This document shows, in pieces, positions 57,432 to 64,000 of a stretch of DNA of 64,000 nucleotides. The position numbers and the translations under genes are program-made. Position 1 is the first letter of the stretch, and every line of letters begins with the position of its first letter. The stretch spans positions 49,018,966 to 49,082,965 of the forward strand of contig OX393576.1 in the NCBI GenBank assembly GCA_947652605.1. Reading direction: 5' to 3'. The notes under the pieces were generated by a model that was not told the origin of the DNA, ran no database searches, and was given only the letters and a program-made list of their open reading frames with translations. This stretch comes from Elmis aenea (taxonomy: Eukaryota > Arthropoda > Insecta > Coleoptera > Elmidae).

Positions 57432-58047
57432 CCACGGTCTACTACATAGGTTAGAAAGCCTGTCAAAAAATCAGGAACTTTTCGACAAAAATTTCCGCTA
57501 GATGACGATACGTCTAAGAACCATTCGCCATAAATATCCGTTAGATGGCGATAAGTCTAAGAACTTGAGCTTGCACCAGGTGGGATCTTATTTTGAACAA
57601 AACTGACTTAAAAATTCGATAAAAACATTTTAATATACATCCTGTGATTGATTATACTCGAATTTTGCGAATGTTTTAAGCGAAAGCCTTTTAATATCCC
57701 TGACTATGTCAAAATCTTGTACACGAACCGGTTCTTAGACGTATCGCCATCTGGCAATAATTTATAGGCTGTATTACGTTATTTTATACTAGATTGTACA
57801 GCTTTTGCCAAGTTACAATGTCGTAAATTGACATACGCGAAGTGTCAGTTTACGACATAAGACGTGTTGTAACTTGGCAACAGCTGTACAATCTAGTATA
57901 AAATTTTTTGAACAAGAAATTGTATAGTGTAATACAGCTATATAAGGCGAACGGTTCTTAGACCATCTGTGGGATAATTTACAGAACTAGTTACCGGCCC
58001 CAGTCGTTTTTATATGGGAGTTTCCCAACCTGTGTAGTAGACCGTGG
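57432..58047 (-). mobile_element. TIR element, head-to-head pair member 2
   Basis: Reverse complement of member 1, bounded by CCACGGTCTACTACATAGGT and AACCTGTGTAGTAGACCGTGG. It is longer because of a hairpin insertion at 57768-57938. Together the two form a palindrome of about 1 kb. Confidence 0.8.
57768..57938. mobile_element. Hairpin MITE nested in pair member 2
   Basis: GCTGTATTACG (left) and GTAATACAGC (right) with long internal pairing: TATACTAGATTGTACAGC with GCTGTACAATCTAGTATA, and GCCAAGTTACAA with TTGTAACTTGGC. It is absent from the equivalent place in member 1, showing that it inserted later. Confidence 0.8.
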
Positions 58048-58125
58048 TCTCCACTCATTGTGTAGATAGGGTTATGTTCTGTGGATAGGGTCACAGAACA
58101 GATAGGGCAAGATAGGGTATGCGCA

Positions 58126-58410
58126 ATATATGTTTTCCGACGACCACTATGTAAAGCGAGTAATTTCGCACGACTTACTACTACTGAAAATGACAAATTG
58201 CGCATGACACCGGAAATTGTGTGCAAAGTGCACTTTGCGTGTGTAAAGTGACGATTTCCGCTACATTACACACGCTAAACGCGCTGTCAAGTTAACGTGA
58301 AGAAATTCTAACCTCACAAATGTCAAGTGTCACCAACGTCAAAAAAATGTTATTTTCACAATTTTTTTGCAGAATTAATGATTATGTCTAAATGGTCGTC
58401 GGAAAAGCAT
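58126..58410. mobile_element. Short element with ATGTTTTCCGACGACCA ends
   Basis: TATGTTTTCCGACGACCA at 58128 is the complement of TGGTCGTCGGAAAAGCATA at 58393-58411, enclosing about 260 bp with GTGTGTAAAGTG-type words. No flanking duplication was resolved. Confidence 0.55.
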
Positions 58411-58535
58411 AGTGTACAACTCGTGCTGAAAGAATATTTCACACGAGTATGACAGTTGAGCCACGAGCCGTCAGGCGAGTGGCTCAACTGTCATACTCGT
58501 GTGAAATATTCAGCTTTCAGCACTAGTTGTACAAT
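58411..58535. repeat. Perfect-type hairpin, 125 bp
   Basis: GTGTACAACTCGTGCTGAAAG...GAATATTTCACACGAGTATG ACAGTTGAGCCAC pairs with GTGGCTCAACTGTCATACTC and GTGTGAAATATTC...CTTTCAGCACTAGTTGTACA with almost no mismatch, around a 13-base loop (GAGCCGTCAGGCG). It begins where the preceding element ends. Confidence 0.88.
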
Positions 58536-58660
58536 ATACTATTTAGATATATGCAATCGTCGCATTAGAAAGAGAAGTATATCTGTACCGTTGACTATGT
58601 TACGCAAAATTTGAACTACTAGCAATATATGTTTATTAGATAATATATGACATCATATAA

Positions 58661-59085
58661 GTCCGCGTTTACAATGAACGTAGTAGATAGTAGATAGCAG
58701 ATAGTGGTTAGTAGCTTAAGTTGAAATGCATTGAATCAAATGCAAGTGTTCACAATGGACGTAAGATTCACGTAGTAACTATGGTAACTAAAGTGAAGTA
58801 TCTATGTTTGAAAATAATTACAATTACAATGTTGAACGATGTTTAATACTACTTATTACCTTTATAATTCTCCACAAATCATCATGTAGAAATAATTGCG
58901 TAGTATACATGAAGTGTCAATTTGATAAACAACCTTCCGCGTTTAAATTAAGGTTATGTGCTATGCTACAAACAAGTCGGTTGCTAACCGTATCCAAGTA
59001 AATATTTCGTTACGGATTTCTTACGTATTACGCACTAACCACTATCTGCTATCTGCTATCTACTACGTTCATTGTGAACGCGGAC
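58661..59085. mobile_element. PIF/Harbinger-like MITE
   Basis: GTCCGCGTTTACAATGAACG at the left is the complement of CGTTCATTGTGAACGCGGAC at the right, and TAA lies outside both ends (58658-58660 and 59086-59088), matching the 3-bp TAA/TTA duplications of PIF/Harbinger. Subterminal TAGATAG/GATAGCAGATAG repeats occur in both arms. The interior ORF at 58804-59001 has no motif. Confidence 0.72.
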
Positions 59086-59095
59086 TAACATAAAC

Positions 59096-59283
59096 GCGTC
59101 CATGAAACCTCATTTTGACAGACGCCATGTTCGCCATGTTGACTGACGTCATTTTCAAAAATAGGGTTAATTAGAACGCCTGAAGCGGCATTTTAAACTT
59201 TTTATATCCACAAATGCACAAACACATACGTCGATACACACTATATATTTATGGCGGAAGTCATTTGGTGGCCACATCAGTAT
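59096..59283 (+). repeat. Dispersed direct repeat, copy 1
   Basis: Shares with 62590-62768, in the same orientation: CATTTTGACAGACG.CAT, GAACGCCTG.A.CGGCA, TTTAAACTTTTTATA.CCAC and TTTATGGCG.AAGTCATTTG then GTGGCCACA. Class unknown. The 3.3 kb between the copies is not obviously one element. Confidence 0.8.
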
Positions 59284-60182
59284 TTAAAAATTGTGCTTGA
59301 CATCAATTATTTTCAGGATATCACTTTTAATTTTAAGTAGCTGCAAAGAAAAAAGAAAAATATAAACGTCATGACAAAAAGCAGTGACGTGCAACTGACT
59401 AACAAAAAATGCTTTGAACAATAAACAGACAGTGATGACCTAAAAATACAAACATCATTTTATAAAACAAAACAAGCTGGTTTTTGATTACTAGGATGTT
59501 ACACTGTTTCATTCCCACCAGATGACATTTCGTCGTTGTTTTAAAATCAAACCATAACAACGCGGAAATCCAAAACTTTTAATTACAGTAGAATTTCTGT
59601 GTGGATACAGAACATGCTTTGATAAATTAACATCAGGTAAGAAAAATTCGTGTATTGCATTCCTCTTTTACTTAAATATTGTAAACTTTTTGATATATTA
59701 AAAAAAATCGCTTTAAACACTAATAAGCTGGCATTTTAAATAATTATTTATTTTAGCTTTAATATTTTATTAATGTAAATACAATTTTCGGCTTATCATA
59801 AGTTGGATTATTCATGCAGCAGGTACTTGGTGGTCGAACGGCAGAGAGAAGATTTAATTGCGATGAAAACAAAATAAGATTTTTAGACAATTGTTTATGC
59901 AATAGCGTTGTTGAAATATATCGGTTAAGTTGTATTAGCCTAGGTATATGCTAATTTTAATGTATGTCTTAAAACATGTGTAAGGCATATTCAGAGAGCA
60001 CGCTGTACGAAATACATGGTATAAAGTATAAGCTTTTCACTTTTTATTAGATTTACCATAACTATTTCTCCACATGGTTTCCGCCGTTGGAATATTAGCC
60101 TCCTGTATACCCTCTGCAAATGATAAGGTGGCCTGTAAAAATACACTACAGCTTTCGAAATTGAAATTCAGTTTGTAATATA
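59284..60182. other. AT-rich sequence without recognised genes
   Basis: No protein motif or element ends recognised. Confidence 0.5.
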
Positions 60183-61022
60183 CCGGGTGTAAATGAACTG
60201 TGGTACACCCCTTTTTTTTCTTTAGTTTTGATTTTAGATCAATGAAATTTGAGACATATAACATGTGCAAAAAACCTGTTTTTTTTTGAGCACATGCATA
60301 TAATTGTTTCACTTCCGGTTTCGCCGGAAATGACCCCTACTTTGTTATTTTAAAAGGAACTCCCCGTATATTTTTACATTTTTAGAAAGAGAAAGCGATT
60401 TTGGATACAACAGCACTATTTTAGTTAATTTCTATAACCGCATATAATTTTTGGACAAAAATTTAATTTTTTGTAAATTGTGCCGTGATCTGCATAAATT
60501 AAATTTTGTTATGTCAACAATTGTCCATAAAACGTTTTTGTAAATTTTAATTGACATTTAGGTTACTTTCATCGGCTTTGAAGGTTGCGGAATCGGTTTT
60601 TTGACAAAAATTCAATTTTTTTTAATGGAACTGTGGTGGTACAAGCGGTTATTTAAATGGAGCATCTTCTAATCGATCGATACCAACAACTTGTACTTTT
60701 ATTACGAGTATGCTTCAAAATGTTTAAATTATATATTAAGAGATCCTGTTAATCGCAATAGACTGTGAGGTTAAATTAATCAACCAAAATAGTGCAGTTG
60801 TATCCAAAATCGCTTACTATTTCCAAAAATGTAAAAAGATACAGGGTGTTCCATTTAAAATAACAACGTTGGGGTGATTTCCGGCGAGACCGGAAGTGAA
60901 ACAATTGTGAGCATGTGCTCAAAAAATCCGGTTTTTTTGCACACATCAATTGTCTAAAATTTCTTTAATCTAAAATCAAAAAAAAGAAAAAAAAGGGGTG
61001 TAACACACTTTGTTTACACCCG
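60183..61022. repeat. 840-bp foldback element
   Basis: CCGGGTGTAAATGAACTGTG at the left pairs with CACACTTTGTTTACACCCGG at the right; further pairs are ACTTCCGGTTTCGCCGGAAA with TTTCCGGCGAGACCGGAAGT, and GAACTCCCCGTAT with ATACAGGGTGTTCC. Related one-armed copy at 56138-56740. The right end abuts the TA target of the next element. Confidence 0.85.
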
Positions 61023-61390
61023 GTGTAGGGTAAACATACCAGTGTTGGACACTTTCAGAGACAGTTTTATGGAAAAAAAAATAACCTTTTTGTACCACTT
61101 AAAAATTAATAGGCCAAATGATAGCTTGAACCTTTTACTTTTTACTTAAGTAATGAAAATTGACTATAGTTAACATTTTTGGTGATAAAAATTACAAAAA
61201 ATGTACATTATGTACCCAGTATTGAACACCTCCAAGATGACCAATTTCTAATTTGGACAGTTTATTATCCAGTAATGGACATGCTTTAATAAAAACTAAA
61301 TAAACAATACAATACCAGCAATTTGTAACTATTTATTACATTTAGTTGTACACATAAATTTTAAGTTAAGGTTTAACACAAAATTAGGTT

Positions 61391-61615
61391 TTACTCTTCG
61401 TAATCGGAATCGCAATCTTCATTTGTTGCGTTACAATTCTCAGACAAATATTCTTTACCAGATTTATTAACGTTTAGTTTTTTAATATATTTTTTGTTTA
61501 TACATACGCCATGTGCTTTTGTTTTGACAGCAAATGCACTGAAGCTACTTTGATTTTCTTTTAAAAAAGTTTCGATCTCTCCAAACCACGTTACATTTAT
61601 TTGTAGTATATCCAA
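61391..61615 (-). pseudogene. Possible transposase C-terminal tail
   Basis: A 74-codon frame, MDILQINVTWFGEIETFLKE ... GVCINKKYIKKLNV ... NEDCDSDYEE, ending about 360 bp inside the left end of the pogo-like element. An acidic C-terminal tail is common for pogo/Tigger-type transposases, but no catalytic or finger motif is present. The identification depends on position alone. Confidence 0.3.
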
Positions 61616-62047
61616 TTCATGTTTCGTATCTTTTTTTTTCTACTTTTTATTGTTTGTTTTAATTTTATTTTTAAAATATTTTTTCTCCTTTCCCTCTCTT
61701 GTTTCCTAATTTATTAATTTTTCTCCTTAAGTACCTTTTCTTCCTCTTTTTTGTTGAAATATTGCTACCATGTCTCAGATGTACCAAGAGATGAAAGTCT
61801 CTTTTTGTTACTGATCGGTTTTGTGTCATTTGAAAATTTTGGTCAAAAGAGTACTCTTTTAAAAGCGATATATCAGATTTTTGGATTATTGAATATTATT
61901 GGAAGTAAACAATACATAATTGTTGGACTTAGTGGGTGAATCAATCGGTGTTGAATGTACATGTATGGTTTACAAATTCGTGTTAGAATGATTGACTAAT
62001 TTTTACTTTTGCCGTACGTAGTATGAAGAAAGTATTGTCATCGCGAA

Positions 62048-62232
62048 AATGTTCGAATTCCAGATTTCGACGGATATACACGTTTTTAGGTCCCCTGAAT
62101 CCATTTTGACTATTTTTGCGATGACGTCCGTGTGTGTATGTGTAGGCGTGTAGGCGTGTGTGTATGTGGGTGTGTAGGGGCCAGACGTTAAAAATGTAAG
62201 TGTTCGATAGAGCCAATAAATACGATAAATTA
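62048..62232 (-). repeat. Repeat with GT-rich microsatellite
   Basis: GAATTCCAGATTTCGACGG, ACGTTTTTAGGTCCCCTGAA and GCGATGACGTCCGTGTGTGT run into a degenerate GT/GTAG microsatellite (62129-62178). I associate this sequence type with short repeats common in insect genomes, but cannot name it. The open frame 61983-62261 on it is not a gene. Confidence 0.4.
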
Positions 62233-62589
62233 TATACAGGGTGTTTAAGTTGAAACCACAACCCTAAATTAAATGAAAACAGTGATAGATAAAAAAGTTC
62301 TGATTGGGCAGGATTGTAGTCTATGTTAAGGGCTATTAAAAACCTTAATAACTTTTTTTGGTAATATTTAAAATTACGAAATTATTTAAAAAATTCAAAT
62401 TTTGAAATTTTTTTTCGAAAACGGCTTTAACAATTTTTTAAAAATTTTAGTATATTAAAAAGTCTATTTTTCTTAGTAAAATGCCGTTTGTTTCAACTCT
62501 CTTGAATATCTGTGAAAAAGGTTTTGATTTTTTAAAAATTTTGAAAATATTTTTTAAGAACGCTATGGTCGTTCATAATCATAATCATT

Positions 62590-62768
62590 GACATAAAACG
62601 TCATTTTGACAGACGTCATTTACGTCATTTTGACAGACGTCATTAACAAAAAGGGGTTAGGTAGAGCGCCTGGAACGGCACTTTAAACTTTTTATACCCA
62701 CTAATACACAATACACATACGGACATAATTACAATATTTATGGCGAAAGTCATTTGGTGGCCACACCA
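62590..62768 (+). repeat. Dispersed direct repeat, copy 2
   Basis: Matches 59096-59283. This copy has a local tandem duplication of CATTTTGACAGACGTCATT at its start. Confidence 0.8.
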
Positions 62769-63693
62769 GTTTATTTTATCAGTTTGATCACCATGTACTT
62801 GTTTGCACTCTTTCGGGTTAATTATGTATCTGTTTAGTGTTTCTCTACAGGTTATTAAGCTCTTAAATCAATTTTTGGACTGTCAATTGTTCTTGTATAT
62901 TGGGATTTTTCATTTGAATCAGACTGTCTGGTGGTATTAAGCTTACAACTCTTAAGAAATTCCTTATTCTTTAATGCTGCTGAGGTTGCATTTATTTGTA
63001 ATTTATCAGATTCTTTAAAAATAGAGTTGCGCGTGTTTTTGAACAATACATTTAAGGTAGTCTACATTGTCATTGCTTAATATTTATGCATAAGTACCAA
63101 TAATTGACACCAGGTACAGCAAATAATGGACAACGGTGTCCAAAATTGGTTATATGCAGCTTAGATCATCGAAACTGATAGCTATCAATTTTTCATGGGC
63201 TCAAGAGTTAGAGAAATCTAAGTTTACTTCACAATTATCTAGTTTGGACAGGGCGTCCAACACTGGACCTTAACTAAATTTTCTAATCCAGTATTGAAAC
63301 CCGAGCCTTAAAAACGCAAATTAAGAAAACTTTTAATTTCAAATACTACTATTAGTCTAACACATGTCTAAACACAGAAAACTAAAAATTAAAAGTATGT
63401 AATGTACTCAGTAACAAAATAAAACCCTATTAATTAAACTTACCTGGCTTAACAACAATCACTACAAATCACACTTTTGGTAGGGTACGAGGTTAGGTAT
63501 CATTGGTGCGATTTTTTTTTGCAAACCAAATGTTCCAAGTAAATCATAATAGAACAATATTGTTGTACAGATGTGCAGTATTCTAATGGTATCAATAAAA
63601 GAGATAGAAAATGTCTCAAAATCTTATTTTTGCAATTTTAAATCTCAAGTGTCCAAAATTGGGTACATGTTCACCACTGGTATCATTACCCTA

Positions 63694-64000
63694 TATTGTA
63701 AGAATTTCTTAAGTGCTTTATTTAGTATTTAAATATTATATTTATTTTATTTTTAAGTCCATTAACTGTTAGGTGTATGACAGTATTAAACTAATTACTT
63801 TAATAAAAAATCATAAAACTTATTTTTAAACAAGACAACAACTTACGATGAGACGAAAATTTTGAAATTAACCTGGCATTTAAAGAGATGTTAAAAAAAG
63901 AATGAAGCTTATATTTATCTCTTTTTGTCAATAATTACCTTAACTACAGCTACATTAATTAAAAATGTATCTCATTATTTTTTATGAACGATTGTCATTC
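63694..64000. other. AT-rich sequence to the window edge
   Basis: No feature recognised. Confidence 0.5.

Larger units (their letters stand above)
61028..63691 (-). mobile_element. pogo-like TA-flanked element, 2.66 kb
   Basis: Ends GGGTAAACATACCAGTGTTG and the complement of GGGTAATGATACCAGTGGTG, with TA at 61026-61027 and 63692-63693. Near both ends are variants of a word, CCAGTGTTGGACAC: CCAGTATTGAACACC (about 61220), CCAGTAATGGACATG (about 61271), GGACAACGGTGTCC (about 63128), GTCCAACACTGGAC (about 63255). End structure and spacing of clustered motifs parallel the 8544-13516 element. A minus-strand acidic-tailed frame (61391-61615) is where the C-terminus of a transposase would be. Other repeats (62048-62200, 62590-62768) are nested inside. 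Confidence 0.68.

Noticed and set aside
57092..57454. 120-codon open frame
   Set aside because: Crosses the junction of two inverted transposon copies and repeats their GATGGCGATAAG words; no protein motif.
62129..62178. GT-rich stretch as a regulatory site
   Set aside because: Degenerate microsatellite at the edge of a dispersed repeat; nothing supports a regulatory role.

Overview
The window is intronic DNA from an AT-rich arthropod genome, most likely an insect and possibly a beetle. No search could be run, so the taxon is inferred from an insect-type Ig-domain gene, BEL/Pao, Jockey, Penelope, mariner, pogo-like, hAT and piggyBac remnants, and many short elements ending in ACAGGGTG.

One host gene is supported, on the + strand: a member of the Dpr-interacting protein (DIP) / lachesin-like family of neuronal cell-surface Ig proteins. 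I reconstruct it by hand from phase-compatible exons: 3576-3673 and 29280-29487 (Ig1), 37926-38081 and 38155-38295 (Ig2), 38349-38483 and 38894-39043 (Ig3), 39527-39577 (linker), an optional exon at 47616-47675, and a terminal exon at 47749-47864 that encodes a GPI-anchor-like hydrophobic tail and a stop. The signal-peptide exon must lie upstream of the window. The 25.6 kb intron inside Ig1 and the roughly 8 kb intron before the tail are filled with transposons.

Layout. 0-8.5 kb: Helentron-like element, first visible DIP exon, hAT MITE, 1.2 kb palindrome, piggyBac C-terminus. 8.5-13.5 kb: a pogo-like TA-flanked element whose interior was invaded by a 4.1 kb Foldback-type element with 10-bp target duplications and inverted arrays of a 164-bp satellite (200-N assembly gap inside). 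14-15.2 kb: a near-complete but broken mariner. 15.5-28.1 kb: foldback elements, several hAT MITEs with clear 8-bp duplications, a BEL/Pao scrap and a 1.4 kb palindrome. 29-37 kb: DIP exon, nested hAT/piggyBac remnants, Penelope GIY-YIG endonuclease, piggyBac remnant. 37.9-39.6 kb: DIP exon cluster. 39.7-47.7 kb: palindrome, duplicated hairpin MITE, Jockey LINE split by an inverted Penelope dimer, and a 2.2 kb decayed piggyBac. After the DIP stop, 48-64 kb has no convincing gene: a 1.7 kb palindrome, head-to-head inverted elements, a Harbinger-like MITE and a second pogo-like TA-flanked element.

The notable biology is structural. Several kilobase-scale inverted repeats lie inside introns of one neuronal gene and would form long dsRNA hairpins in its pre-mRNA, and several clean nested insertions give a relative chronology. 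I found no tRNA, rRNA, CRISPR or bacterial-type operon, and nothing that I can defend as a new biological system.
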